The position numbers were made by a program, and so were the translations under genes. Below are positions 1 through 8,593 of a stretch of DNA of 64,000 nt, piece after piece. The stretch's first letter is position 1; each line of letters begins with the position of its first letter. The DNA comes from Kribbella sp. VKM Ac-2568 (GTDB lineage: Bacteria; Actinomycetota; Actinomycetes; Propionibacteriales; Kribbellaceae), in the NCBI RefSeq assembly GCF_004345365.1, contig NZ_SLVF01000015.1, positions 124,001-188,000 on the forward strand, written 5' to 3'. A model generated the notes under the pieces. It was not told where the DNA came from. It ran no database searches and saw only the letters and a list, made by a program, of their open reading frames with translations.

Positions 1-1016
1 TCGCGCGGCACGTTCGCCGCGCGAGTGAAGGTGCCCTTCATCGGGGCGACCAGCAGCCGCCAGGTCGGCGACGCGTCGATCTCGGACGGACTGCCGTGCT
101 TGTCGACGAACGCGCGGGCGTCGTCGAGCTGGTCCGGCGTCTTCAGGGCGAAGGTCTCGACACCCTTCAGGGCGCGCTTGGCGATCCCGGTGAGCGTGCC
201 GGCCGGGGTCATCTCGAGGATGCCGGTGACCTGCAGGTCGGCCATCGTCTGCATGCACAGGTCCCAGCGGACCGGGGCGTTGACCTGCTGCACCAGGCGG
301 CGCAGTACATCGCGGCCGTCGTGCACGATCTGGCCGTCGCGGTTCGAGATCAGCCTGCTGCGCGGGTCGTGCGTGGTGATGGAGCGGGCGTAGCCGGCCA
401 GCGTCTGGACGGCAGGCTCCATGTGCTTGGTGTGGAAGGCGCCGGCGACCGAGAGCGGAATCAGCCGGGTCTTGGCCGGCGGGTCTTCGGCCAGAGCGGC
501 CAGCTCCTCGACCGTGCCGGCGGCGACGATCTGGCCCGGGCCGTTGTCGTTGGCGGGGGTCAGACCGTACTGCTCCAGCTTGGCCAGGATCTCGTCGCGA
601 TCCCCGCCGAGCACCGCGGTCATCGAGGTGGCGGTCAGCGCGGCGGCCGAGGCCATCGCCTTGCCGCGCTCGCGGACCAGCACCATCGCCTGCTCGGCGC
701 TGATCACCCCGGCGCCGACGGCGGCGGCGATCTCACCGACGCTGTGGCCGGCCAGCGCGCCCATCTTGGTGAACGCGTCGCCCGGATGCGGGAACACCGC
801 CAGCGCGGCCAGCATGCTGGACGCGACCAGCAGCGGCTGCGCGATCGCGGTGTCGCGGATCGTGTCGGCGTCGGCCTTGGTGCCGTAGTGGGCGAGGTCG
901 AGACCGGCCACCGCGGACAGCCAGTGCAGCCGGTTCTCGAAGACTGGGTCCTCGAGCCACGGCTCGAGGAAACCTGGGGACTGGGCGCCCTGCCCGGGCG
1001 CGACGATGACGAGCAC
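1..1016 (-). CDS. fabD: Malonyl-CoA:ACP transacylase FabD (3' end outside window)
   Basis: Transfers malonyl from CoA to acyl carrier protein to start type II fatty-acid synthesis in the cytoplasm. I read GTG at 1016 as the start because it gives VLVIVAPGQGAQSPGFLEP at once, the N-terminal GQGxQ motif of the family. The catalytic serine lies in AGHSVGEIAAA (near 740). The last readable residues (WRLLVAPMKGTFTRAANVPR) are a family C-terminus, so only a few codons are lost at the window edge. fasR lies 78 bp upstream on the same strand, the order known from Streptomyces fasR-fabD-fabH-acpP-fabF, so fabH and acpP are expected just outside. The function is very likely; the exact stop is not visible. 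Confidence 0.93.
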   Translation of the reverse strand, partial: MLVIVAPGQGAQSPGFLEPWLEDPVFENRLHWLSAVAGLDLAHYGTKADADTIRDTAIAQPLLVASSMLAALAVFPHPGDAFTKMGALAGHSVGEIAAAVGAGVISAEQAMVLVRERGKAMASAAALTATSMTAVLGGDRDEILAKLEQYGLTPANDNGPGQIVAAGTVEELAALAEDPPAKTRLIPLSVAGAFHTKHMEPAVQTLAGYARSITTHDPRSRLISNRDGQIVHDGRDVLRRLVQQVNAPVRWDLCMQTMADLQVTGILEMTPAGTLTGIAKRALKGVETFALKTPDQLDDARAFVDKHGSPSEIDASPTWRLLVAPMKGTFTRAANVPR

Positions 1017-1050
1017 GTGACAACTCTCCCTGAGTCAGGCTGTCCGTGGG

Positions 1051-1101
1051 CTACAAAGCAGCACGAATTCTACCGGCCAGACTTTGTAGGGATCCTACAA
1101 A
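1051..1101 (-). promoter_or_regulatory. CTACAAAG inverted repeat in fasR-fabD gap, putative FasR operator
   Basis: CTACAAAG at 1051-1058 is mirrored by CTTTGTAG at 1082-1089. A third copy, CTACAAA (1095-1101), overlaps the fasR stop codon. Three copies of one AT-rich motif in the 78-bp gap before fabD suggest an operator or promoter for fabD. FasR is known to control fas genes in Streptomyces; that it binds this motif here is inference. Confidence 0.5.
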
Positions 1102-2291
1102 ACGTACGAACCCTGCTCCGGGTTGAGCAGGCGGCCCAGGGTCAGTGCGACACGTAACGTGAAAGCGTCTCGGGGGTTCGTCGGCGAGTAGCCCGTGATC
1201 TCGCCCACACGCTTCAACCTGTACCGGACAGTATTCGCGTGGATGAACATCGCCCGGGCCGTCGCCTCGATAGAACCACCTGAATCGAGGTACGCCGTGA
1301 CGGTGTCCAGGAGGACTCCGTCGCCCATTGTGAGCGGGCCATAGACGTCTGAGGCCAGCTGGCGCCTGGCATGCCCGTCTCCCGACAGGGATCGCTCGGG
1401 CAGGAGTTCATCGGCTTGCACCGGTCTCGGAGCACCTGGCCACGCGGGTGCCGCGCGGAGCCCGGCGACCGCCGCGCGGGCCGAGGTGACGGCCGACATC
1501 AGGTCTTTCACGACCGGCCCGACGACGATCGGACCCGGTCCGAACCACTCGGCGAGCTTTTGTACGATCTCGACAGGTTTACTCGTACCACCGAGTACTA
1601 CTACCAGTCGATCGCCCTGCATCGCGCACAGAGCGTCAGCACCCGCCTCCCGCGCAGCATGCCGGACCGAGTCCGCCACGTTGGTGCTACCACTCTCGGC
1701 TGAGGGAGCCCGGCCGACGACTACAGCGACCTCGGTCGACCCCGTAGTACCGGAGCCGGTCCAGCCGAGGGCGGAAGCTCTGGAGCGCACGGATTCGTCT
1801 GCTTCACCACGGATCACGGAGTCGACCACTAGGGCCTCGAGCCGGGCGTCCCAGGCGCCGCGCATCTCCGCCGCCTGGGCGTAGACGGTCGCGGCCGCGA
1901 AGGCGACCTCGCGGGCGTAGCGCTGCATCGCCTCGCGCACCACCGGTACGTCGTCCTCGGGGAGCAGGTCACCGATCGTGTTCTCGATCATCTCGATCGT
2001 GGTCCGGACCAGATCCACCGTCTGGTGCAGCGAGATCACCCGGGTGAACTCCCTCGGCGCCGACCCGAACATTCTGGTCGGCATCGACGAGTGCGTCTGC
2101 GGATCCCGGAACCAGTCGACGAACGCGGTGATCCCCGACTGCGCCACCAACCCGATCCAAGACCGGTCCTGCGCCGACAACTCTCCGAACCAAGGCAACT
2201 TCTCGTCCATCGCGGCAATAGCAGCCGTCGCCAACGCCCCGGTCGCCCCCTGCAACCGCTCAGCCCGAGCCTCGTGCCCCTTAGCCACCAC
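1095..2291 (-). CDS. fasR: PucR-family regulator of fatty-acid synthesis (FasR-like)
   Basis: A 398-residue transcription factor with a PucR-type C-terminal helix-turn-helix: FIHANTVRYRLKRVGEITG followed by a DAFTLRVALTLGRLL tail. The N-terminus (EKLPWFGELSAQDRSWIGLV) is typical of the actinobacterial FasR group, which activates the fabD-fabH-acpP-fabF operon. The gene directly precedes fabD on the same strand, which supports that assignment. GTG at 2291 is taken as the start; GTG at 2288 is equally possible. The middle region varies among homologues and shows no enzyme motif. Confidence 0.85.
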   Translation of the reverse strand: MVAKGHEARAERLQGATGALATAAIAAMDEKLPWFGELSAQDRSWIGLVAQSGITAFVDWFRDPQTHSSMPTRMFGSAPREFTRVISLHQTVDLVRTTIEMIENTIGDLLPEDDVPVVREAMQRYAREVAFAAATVYAQAAEMRGAWDARLEALVVDSVIRGEADESVRSRASALGWTGSGTTGSTEVAVVVGRAPSAESGSTNVADSVRHAAREAGADALCAMQGDRLVVVLGGTSKPVEIVQKLAEWFGPGPIVVGPVVKDLMSAVTSARAAVAGLRAAPAWPGAPRPVQADELLPERSLSGDGHARRQLASDVYGPLTMGDGVLLDTVTAYLDSGGSIEATARAMFIHANTVRYRLKRVGEITGYSPTNPRDAFTLRVALTLGRLLNPEQGSYVL

Positions 2292-2340
2292 GCCCCGACC
2301 CTAGCCGCACTCTGTCCGTCACCCACGCCACTCCTACGCC

Positions 2341-2962
2341 GCGGCTCCCACCCACCCAGGTCGCCGCCGCTGCGTCGCGGCTAGTGACGGCGAGGTGTCT
2401 CGCCGGGATGTGCGCCTCAGGGTGGTCGCCTGGTTCGCCGCTCCTGCGTCGCCGCTCCCGCCCTCGCCGCTCCGGTTTCTCGTCCTTCGCCAGGGTCGCT
2501 CCTGCGTGGCGGCTGGTGACGGCGAGGCACCTGGGTGGGAGCGAGCGGATCTGGAGTGCGGGTGTTAGCCCACGCCTCGCGTGCGTCGCCAGGTCTGTCC
2601 ACCCGGGTCGCCGTTCCTCTGTCGCAGTGCGAGGGTGTTCGTCCGGGGCGCCTTCGGCTGGTTCGCCGCTCTCTGCGTCACCGCCCCCACCCGCTCATGG
2701 TTTGCCCGGGCCGCCGCCTGCGGCGCGGCTCATAGCTGCGAGGGCTCGTTGGCCCGGGGGATCTTCTTTGCCGGCAGGTACGTCCCCCACGCCGCTCCCG
2801 TCGATGCCGCTCCCGCCGACGCAGCTCGGGACTGCGAAATGGGCCGGGTGGTCGGCTGGTTCGCAGCTCCCACGTCGCGGCTCCCACAGGCCCGGGTCCG
2901 CCGCTCCTGAGGCTCGGATCGCACCACCCGGGTTCGCCCTCCTGCGTCGCGGCCGGTGAGAG
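2341..2962. repeat. Degenerate GC-rich intergenic repeats
   Basis: No convincing gene lies between fasR (2291) and the HNH gene (3255). The stretch carries diverged copies of a unit like CCTGCGTCGCGGCTGGTGA followed by CGGCGAGG, at about 2369-2395, 2501-2527 and 2941-2962. It is mixed with GCGGCTCCCACCC/CCGCTCCTGCGTCGC blocks (2341-2366, 2437-2460, 2878-2910). Frames that stay open here are Arg/Pro/Ser-rich with no domain. A similar string recurs at 23871-23913, after the giant synthase, so this may be a dispersed intergenic repeat. From 2963 to 3254 I see nothing further. Confidence 0.5.
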
Positions 2963-3254
2963 CAAAGTTGTCCAGCCTGGCGGGCGTTCCGGGCTACGAA
3001 TGGTCTGCCCGTGCCCGCTCCTACATAGCCGCCGCTGCACGCAGTACCCCTGACACGCTCGCGCCGGCATGGTCCTCGCCGGGTGTGGTGTGTGGGGTAA
3101 GGCCAGCTGGTCGGTCCTCCTGCGTCGGGACTCCGAGGTACGGGTCAGGCAGGCGGGTCTGCGGTGGAAGGCCAGGTAGGCGGGCGGTGGCCCCAGGGGA
3201 GTAGTGAGACCTTCAGTTGCCTTCCAGTTCGAGGTGCGTTGCTTCGTGGGATCG

Positions 3255-4916
3255 TCAGCCCGGTCGGGCGCATGGCGGTCCTGGCCGCGGCTCCGTGGAC
3301 CGCCTGACGGGAGGGCGCCAGCGTGCGGCTCGCTGTGGGGAATCGGGACTGGTCTCGGGGGCGGCGGGTGCCGGGTTGTTGGCGTGGTGCAGCGCCCGCT
3401 GACCTGGGGGCGGGTCGTCGGGTGGATGGGTGTGGTTGCCGGAGCCTGGTTCGGGTGGGTCGGGATCTGCCCACGGGTCGAACTGCGCGACCGCGGTGTT
3501 CCCGGTCGTGGTGCATGCCGGGTCGTGAGCGCGGCTCCGGGCAGGGCTGTCCGGCCGTTCGCGGTAGCTGGTGGTGGGTGTGCGGTAGCGGGTTCGGGTG
3601 GGGTTGGGTTCGGCCCAGGCGGGGCGGGCGACGGTGACGGTGCCGTGGTGGAGGGTGATGGTCCAGTGGCCGTGGTGGGTGTCGATGTGGTGGCGGCGGC
3701 AGAGCAGGACCAGGTTGGTCAGGGCGGTGGGGCCGTTGTCGATCCAGGAGATCAGGTGGTGGGCGTCGCAGAAGATCGGCGGGGCCTTGCACACGACGCA
3801 GCCTTTGTCGCGGGCGTTCAGGGCGCGGCGCATGGCGCGGTTGACGAAGCGTTGGGCCATGGCGACGTCGAGGGGTTCGGAGTTGGCGCCGAGCACGATC
3901 GGGATGATCTGCGCCTCGCACGCCAGCCGCCGGATCGCGCCCGCGGACAGCCCTTCGCCGTGGACCAGGGTCCCGACCGCATGTGCGCCGGCGTCGGTGA
4001 GGTCTTTGAGGTCGATGGTGATCGTGATGTGTGCTTTCGGGCCGTGCCCGGCCACCGCGGCACCAGTCGCGGCGGCACCACTGGCTGCGTCGCCGGTCTG
4101 GTCGGTTGGGGTGGCCACGGTGATGGCGTTGGAGGCGACGTTGAGGATGTCGGTGAGGGCGTCGGCGCGGCGCTTGTCCGGTGAGCGCGGGTCCAGCTCG
4201 CCGGTGACGGTCTTGCGGGGCTTGGCACCGGACAGGATCAGGGCCTGGAACAGTTCGGCGTTCTCGTTGGCCAGGTAGCCACTGAACTTGACACCCCGGT
4301 CCGCGGGCCGCAGCCGCAACTCTTCCCGGGCATAGGCCTTGTCCTCTTCGGGTGCCGGCCCGTCGGCGTCCAGCAGGTCGCGGACCCGGCGGGCCGCCTT
4401 GCGCAGTTCCGACGGACAGAAATGGCGGCCCAGGGCGACGAGTTGTTGTTCGGCCACGGCCAGGTCCTCGACCGCGACGGTCTTGGGCACGTTCTCCAGT
4501 TCGGCCACGATCGCCGCGGCCTGCGCCGGAGACAACACCACTGCATCGGCTCCGGCCTCCCCGCCCGGCTCACCACCCGGGTCGCTGGCCGGCTCGTCGT
4601 CGTTGGCGTCTGCCGGATCCCCGACGCCGGTGGCTGGCAGGGCGTTGGCGACGGCGGGGTACTTGCGCAGCGCCTTGGCCAGGGCCAGGTCACGCTTGAT
4701 CACGCCCGGGTCGAGACGGTGCCGAAACGCCAGCAGGCGGGCGGTGTCGCCGGCGCCGAGGGTCGCGGCGTGACCGGACGCGTCGTAGACGGCCAGAACC
4801 TGCAGACGGTAGGTCTGCAACCGGGAGATCTCAGCCTGCAGGGCGTCGAGAGTCGACAGCTGCTCGCTGTCACTCATCGACCACACCGGCCGCTCGCCCA
4901 AGATCTCCATACCCAA
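3255..4916 (-). CDS. DUF222 / HNH endonuclease (13E12 repeat-family) protein
   Basis: A 553-residue protein with an alpha-helical DUF222 region (about 15-330) followed by an HNH nuclease motif (about 375-425): CVVCKAPPIFCDAHHLISW, then LVLLCRRHHIDTHHG. The Cys pairs and HH residues needed for metal binding are present. The last 120 residues are a Pro-rich, low-complexity tail. Families of this type occur in many copies in actinobacteria (REP13E12 in Mycobacterium) and are suspected of linkage to mobile DNA; the true role is unknown. The gene stands alone beside a repeat-rich gap, which fits a mobile or expendable locus. ATG 4916 gives a normal family N-terminus. Confidence 0.85.
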   Translation of the reverse strand: MGMEILGERPVWSMSDSEQLSTLDALQAEISRLQTYRLQVLAVYDASGHAATLGAGDTARLLAFRHRLDPGVIKRDLALAKALRKYPAVANALPATGVGDPADANDDEPASDPGGEPGGEAGADAVVLSPAQAAAIVAELENVPKTVAVEDLAVAEQQLVALGRHFCPSELRKAARRVRDLLDADGPAPEEDKAYAREELRLRPADRGVKFSGYLANENAELFQALILSGAKPRKTVTGELDPRSPDKRRADALTDILNVASNAITVATPTDQTGDAASGAAATGAAVAGHGPKAHITITIDLKDLTDAGAHAVGTLVHGEGLSAGAIRRLACEAQIIPIVLGANSEPLDVAMAQRFVNRAMRRALNARDKGCVVCKAPPIFCDAHHLISWIDNGPTALTNLVLLCRRHHIDTHHGHWTITLHHGTVTVARPAWAEPNPTRTRYRTPTTSYRERPDSPARSRAHDPACTTTGNTAVAQFDPWADPDPPEPGSGNHTHPPDDPPPGQRALHHANNPAPAAPETSPDSPQRAARWRPPVRRSTEPRPGPPCARPG

Positions 4917-4956
4917 GACTCTAGATGCCGGCTCCGACAGTTTCTGGTCCGGAAGG

Positions 4957-4972
4957 CCCTTATTTGTAAGGG
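4957..4972. promoter_or_regulatory. CCCTTA-TTTG-TAAGGG palindrome upstream of HNH gene
   Basis: A perfect 6-bp inverted repeat with a 4-bp loop, flanked by GGAA (4951) and TTCC (4974), 41 bp upstream of the HNH start. It is unusually AT-rich for this DNA, so it is likely an operator or promoter element. The rest of the 4917-5209 gap shows one DnaA-box-like TTGTCCACA (5021-5029) and nothing else I can support. Confidence 0.35.
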
Positions 4973-5221
4973 ATTCCGAAGCTTGTCCGAAAGTCTGTTG
5001 ATGCTACCGATTGAGACGAGTTGTCCACAACCAACCAAACCCTGTGGACTCGCCCAGGGGGTAGCAAAGGCTGCGCCGCGCGCGGGGATGCCGATGCAGT
5101 TGGCCGGTGGTGGGATCTCGGGTGGAGGTGTTGGACGACCAGGACGACGGTCGGGGCCGGATAGGGTCCGGGGCGTTGGGCCGGTGCGGTTCAGGTCGGT
5201 TCGGGGTAGTTGGTCGCTGAA

Positions 5222-5752
5222 ATGCTGGGGATGATTCGACTGGGATTCGAGTTGCCTGGGGTCGGCGTGTCTTGGCGGAAGACCTGGGATCGGGCTCTCG
5301 GGCTCGAACCGATGGAGCTCGCGGAAGTGGATCTTTGCTGCAAGTACTTCGCCGTGGCCATGGAGTTCGAGGTCGAAGGTGTCGACGTCGTGCGCAAGGG
5401 GCGGTTCGTCACCTTGGTCGATATGGCCTTGGGGATCCAGTACGCCGGTCAGCGGATCGCAGCGGGTGAGGATGCGTCGATCGGTTTCACGGAGCATGAA
5501 GAATTCCTTCATTTTCGTCGTGGGACCGGCGACCAGATTGTTGTGACCTCGTCGGTGCGGCCGCTGGTTGCTGTGGTAGGCGAAGGCGAGCTCGTGGGGG
5601 CCTTCAGGCTGTTCGTGCGCGACGCATACCTGCGGCTTGTGGCTGAGCATCCTGGGTTGGCTGCCAACCCGACGGTCGCTTGCCTGAGGTCTCGAGCGCG
5701 CGTGAAGAAGCCGGGCGGGGCACTTGTCTGGAGGGGGCGTCATTATGGGGGG
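5222..5752 (+). CDS. Unidentified coding stretch fused in frame to the PHP gene
   Basis: An open frame from about 5210/5222 runs without a stop into the PHP gene at 5753. It reads like real protein, for example KYFAVAMEFEVEGVDVVRKG and LVAEHPGLAANPTVACLRS, with mixed hydrophobic and acidic residues and none of the Arg-rich bias of a shadow frame. I do not recognise a family. It may be a small separate gene (about 165-175 residues) whose stop codon was lost, or a true N-terminal extension. No clear ribosome site precedes 5210 or 5222, whereas the PHP start has one. Treat the boundaries as uncertain. Confidence 0.45.
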
Positions 5753-6796
5753 ATGAGTGACAGTGCGGGTGTGGCGGCGGCGGTTGAGGCGTTGCGGCAG
5801 ATTGGGTATTACCTGGAGCGGGATCGGCAGCCTACGCATCGGGTGAAGGCTTATCGGCGGGCGGCTGACACGATCGAGGGGTTGCCGGCGGCTGAGGTTC
5901 GGGCTCGGCGGCGGGCTGGGACCTTGACCGAGTTGCCGGGGATCGGGCCTAAGACGGAGGCCGTGATTCTCGAGGCGATGGACGGCGCGACGCCGTCGTA
6001 CCTGACCAAGCTGGAGAGCGCGGCGGGGGAGCTGACCACGGCCGGTACCGGGATGCGGGCCGAGCTGAAGGCTGATCTGCATCTGCACTCGGACTGGTCC
6101 GACGGTGGGAGTCCGATCGAGGAGATGGCCCGTACTGCGGCGGCGCTCGGGCACAAGTACATGGCGCTGACAGATCACTCGCCCCGGCTCACCGTGGCCA
6201 ATGGGCTGTCGCGGGAGCGGCGGCTGCAGCAGCTCGAGGTGGTTGCCGAGCTCAACAAGAAGCTCGGCGACGAGCTGGACGGGTTCACCATCCTGAACGG
6301 GATCGAGGTTGACATCCTCGACGACGGTTCGCTCGACTGTGACTTGGAGATCCTGGCCCGGCTCGATCTCGTGGTGGCGAGTGTGCACTCCAAGCTCCGG
6401 ATGGCGTCGGAGCCGATGACCGAGCGGATGGTCCGGGCGATCGCGAACCCGCACGTCGACGTGCTCGGCCACTGCACCGGGCGGCTGATCACCGGTGAGC
6501 GGGGGACGCGGCCGGAGTCGGAGTTCGACGCCGAGATCGTGTTCGAGGCTTGTAAGCAGTTCGGCACCGCGGTCGAGATCAACTCCCGCCCCGAGCGCCT
6601 CGACCCGCCGAAGCGGTTGCTCTCGATGGCGGTCGAGACGGGCTGCAACTTCTCCATCGACACCGACGCGCACGCACCGGGCCAGCTGGACTGGCAGGTC
6701 TACGGCTGTGAGCGCGCCGAGGAATGCGGCGTCACTCCCGACGTCGTGATCAACACTTGGGACTCGTCCAAGCTTCTGGAATGGGCTGCATCATGA
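5753..6796 (+). CDS. HhH-PHP domain phosphoesterase (PolX C-terminal-like)
   Basis: A 347-residue protein from ATG 5753, preceded by a GGGGGG run. It has an N-terminal helix-hairpin-helix DNA-binding region (LTELPGIGPKTEAVILEAM) then a PHP domain with the expected metal ligands: DLHLHSDWSDG, ALTDHS, GIEVDILDDG, VVASVHS, GHCTGR, VEINSRPER and DTDAHAPGQL. This is the C-terminal half of bacterial family X DNA polymerase without the polymerase core, a known stand-alone arrangement. A phosphoesterase or exonuclease activity on DNA is the likely role. Its stop overlaps the pirin ATG (ATGA), so the two are translationally coupled. An open frame upstream is in frame with it. Confidence 0.85.
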   Translation: MSDSAGVAAAVEALRQIGYYLERDRQPTHRVKAYRRAADTIEGLPAAEVRARRRAGTLTELPGIGPKTEAVILEAMDGATPSYLTKLESAAGELTTAGTGMRAELKADLHLHSDWSDGGSPIEEMARTAAALGHKYMALTDHSPRLTVANGLSRERRLQQLEVVAELNKKLGDELDGFTILNGIEVDILDDGSLDCDLEILARLDLVVASVHSKLRMASEPMTERMVRAIANPHVDVLGHCTGRLITGERGTRPESEFDAEIVFEACKQFGTAVEINSRPERLDPPKRLLSMAVETGCNFSIDTDAHAPGQLDWQVYGCERAEECGVTPDVVINTWDSSKLLEWAAS

Positions 6797-7803
6797 GCAA
6801 TCTGGAGAAGGATCCGGTAGAGGGCACCTGGGGTTGCGAGGACGTCGACGGCCCGGTCCTCGAGCTGCTGGAGGCTCGGCAGGTCGTGCTCGGGCGGACG
6901 ACCAAGGTGCGCAGGTTGTTGCCGAACAAGAATCGCCGGATGGTCGGGGCGTGGTGCTTCGTGGATCACTACGGGCCGGACGACGTGACCAAGCGTGTCG
7001 ACTCGTACGACGTACCGGGTGATGCCGGGATGCTGGTCCCGCCGCATCCGCACACGAGTCTGCAGACGGTGAGCTGGTTGTTCGAGGGCGAGATCGAGCA
7101 CCGGGACAGCGTCGGCTCGCATGCGATGGTCCGGCCGGGCGAGCTCAACATCATGACCGCCGGCAACGGCATCGCGCACTCCGAGGTGTCGCTGCCCAGC
7201 GCGCCACCCATGCTGCACGGAGCCCAGTTGTGGGTCGCCCTGCCCGGCTCGGTCCGGACGACCACGCCGCCGACGTTCAACGCGTACGCCGATCTGCCGA
7301 AGGTGACCTTGGAGGGAGCCGAGGTGACGGTGATGCTCGGCACGGTCGCTGGGGTGACCTCGCCCGCGCCGGCGTACACGCCGCTGGTCGGAGCCGACGT
7401 ACGCGTCGAGCCTGGGCGCACGATCGACCTGCCGCTCACCCCGGAATACGAGTACGCCGTACTGGTGGTCGACGGGAGTCTGGAGGTCGGCGAGCTCGCT
7501 CCTGGGTTCAGCGAGATGAGCTACCTCGGTATCGGGCGGGAGTCGATCGAGCTGGTTGCCTCGGACAACGGTGTGCGGTTCCTCCTGCTCGGCGGCGAAC
7601 CGTTCGAGGAGCAGCTCGTCATGTGGTGGAACTTCATCGGCCGCTCCCACGACGAGATCGTCGCCGCCCGCAACGACTGGATGGACTCCATCGATGCCCG
7701 CGGCACGACTCGCTTCCCGGTCGTCCCCGGCTACGACGGCGACGCTCTTCCGGCGCCGCCCCTCCCCGCCATCCAGCTCAAGCCGCGTCCACGCTCGCGG
7801 TGA
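6793..7803 (+). CDS. Pirin-family bicupin protein
   Basis: A 336-residue pirin-type protein beginning MSNLEKDPVEGTWG at the ATG that overlaps the preceding stop. The N-terminal cupin shows metal-binding residues in VPPHPHTSLQTVSWLFEGE and HRDSVGSHAMVRPGELNIMT, then GNGIAHSEVS, all diagnostic for pirin. The second cupin contains LLLGGEPFEEQLVMWWNFI. Pirins are cytoplasmic metal-binding proteins, some with quercetinase activity and some acting as redox-sensing regulators; the substrate cannot be told here. The 3' end overlaps the convergent membrane gene by 26 bp. Confidence 0.9.
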   Translation: MSNLEKDPVEGTWGCEDVDGPVLELLEARQVVLGRTTKVRRLLPNKNRRMVGAWCFVDHYGPDDVTKRVDSYDVPGDAGMLVPPHPHTSLQTVSWLFEGEIEHRDSVGSHAMVRPGELNIMTAGNGIAHSEVSLPSAPPMLHGAQLWVALPGSVRTTTPPTFNAYADLPKVTLEGAEVTVMLGTVAGVTSPAPAYTPLVGADVRVEPGRTIDLPLTPEYEYAVLVVDGSLEVGELAPGFSEMSYLGIGRESIELVASDNGVRFLLLGGEPFEEQLVMWWNFIGRSHDEIVAARNDWMDSIDARGTTRFPVVPGYDGDALPAPPLPAIQLKPRPRSR

Positions 7804-8311
7804 CCGGTGCCTCGAGCCTCCGCCGCCGGTAGTAGGCCCAGGTGAGGACCAGCAAGGCCGGGCCCCAGAGGTTGAGCGGGGCGTAGCAGGTGATCATCAG
7901 GGCCGCGGCGGCGTCGCTCGAGAAGGGGAGGAACGAGTCGGTGAAGGCGTCGCGGAAGCCGTAGGTCCAGATCCCGATCAAGGCAAGCGAGCCCAGAGTC
8001 GCGGGGATGATGGCCGCGTACGGCGCGACTCGGCGACCGCCGAGGAAGGGGATCCAGCGGGGGACCACCTCGCCCCAGGGCTTGACCAGGCCGAAGGCCG
8101 TGAGTGCGACCGCCTCGGAGAACAGGCTCAGGCAGACGATGTAGATGGCCTCGCCAGTGCCTTGCAAGGCGGCAGGCCGGCCGCGGTCGTCGAGCATGCC
8201 CATCGAGAACCCCGCCACCAACCCGAGCCGCCACAGCCCCGAGGGCAGGGTGAGGAACGGAATCACGTGCGCCAGACGCAGCGCCCAGCGCGGTACAGGT
8301 CGCTCTGTCAT
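7778..8311 (-). CDS. Small multi-pass membrane protein
   Basis: A 177-residue hydrophobic protein with about four predicted membrane segments (near LAHVIPFLTLPSGLWRLGLV, AIYIVCLSLFSEAVALTAF, YAAIIPATLGSLALIGIW and the C-terminal ITCYAPLNLWGPALLVLTW). It ends in a basic YYRRRR stretch. I do not recognise a functional family. Its start overlaps the stop of the upstream 84-residue ORF (ATGA), so the two are co-translated. The C-terminal LWGPALLVLTWAYYRRRR resembles LWGPVLAAVTWDYRRRTR of that neighbour, suggesting a duplicated segment. Confidence 0.7.
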   Translation of the reverse strand: MTERPVPRWALRLAHVIPFLTLPSGLWRLGLVAGFSMGMLDDRGRPAALQGTGEAIYIVCLSLFSEAVALTAFGLVKPWGEVVPRWIPFLGGRRVAPYAAIIPATLGSLALIGIWTYGFRDAFTDSFLPFSSDAAAALMITCYAPLNLWGPALLVLTWAYYRRRRLEAPVTASVDAA

Positions 8312-8523
8312 CGGCCGGCCTCCGAGCGGGTACGGCGGCGGTAGTCCCAGGTCACCGCGGCGAGCACTGGACCCCAGAGCACCATGGGCAAGTAGGAGCT
8401 CGCCATCAGGATCTGCCAGCCACCCTGCGGTTCGAACGGGTCGTGGAAGAGATCCGTGTACATCAGCTGGTTCAGTGCCCAGAGCAACGTCACGATCACC
8501 GGCGTTTCGACTGTTGTGGTCAC
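8308..8523 (-). CDS. Short two-segment membrane protein, partial paralogue of downstream gene
   Basis: Reads VTTTVETPVIVTLLWALNQL from GTG 8523; an ATG at 8562 would add 13 Arg-rich residues. Two hydrophobic stretches are visible (VIVTLLWALNQLMYTDLF and ILMASSYLPMVLWGPVLAAV), then a basic end. It matches only the last third of the 177-residue protein it overlaps. It could be a small partner subunit or the surviving end of a duplicated gene. Function unknown. Confidence 0.55.
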   Translation of the reverse strand: MTTTVETPVIVTLLWALNQLMYTDLFHDPFEPQGGWQILMASSYLPMVLWGPVLAAVTWDYRRRTRSEAGR

Positions 8524-8593
8524 TCGCCCAGCATTTCGCCCGGCGCGCAGTGCGGACCTCACTCCGGCGGGGGATCGGTGTCCCCCGCGGGAG

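Noticed and set aside
96..1157. Long open frame on the plus strand opposite fabD
   Set aside because: Arg/Gly/His-rich shadow of a real high-GC gene; FabD motifs are on the other strand.
2384..2959. 191-residue open frame in the repeat-rich gap
   Set aside because: Low-complexity Arg/Ser/Pro text, no domain, made by diverged DNA repeats; not supported as a gene.
5021..5049. TTGTCCACA plus inverted TGTGGAC, a possible DnaA-box pair
   Set aside because: A single 9-mer match with no cluster, no dnaA or dnaN nearby; not evidence for an origin.
4874..6673. 599-residue frame opposite the PHP gene
   Set aside because: Gln/Arg/His/Pro-rich shadow; the PHP metal-binding motifs are on the plus strand.
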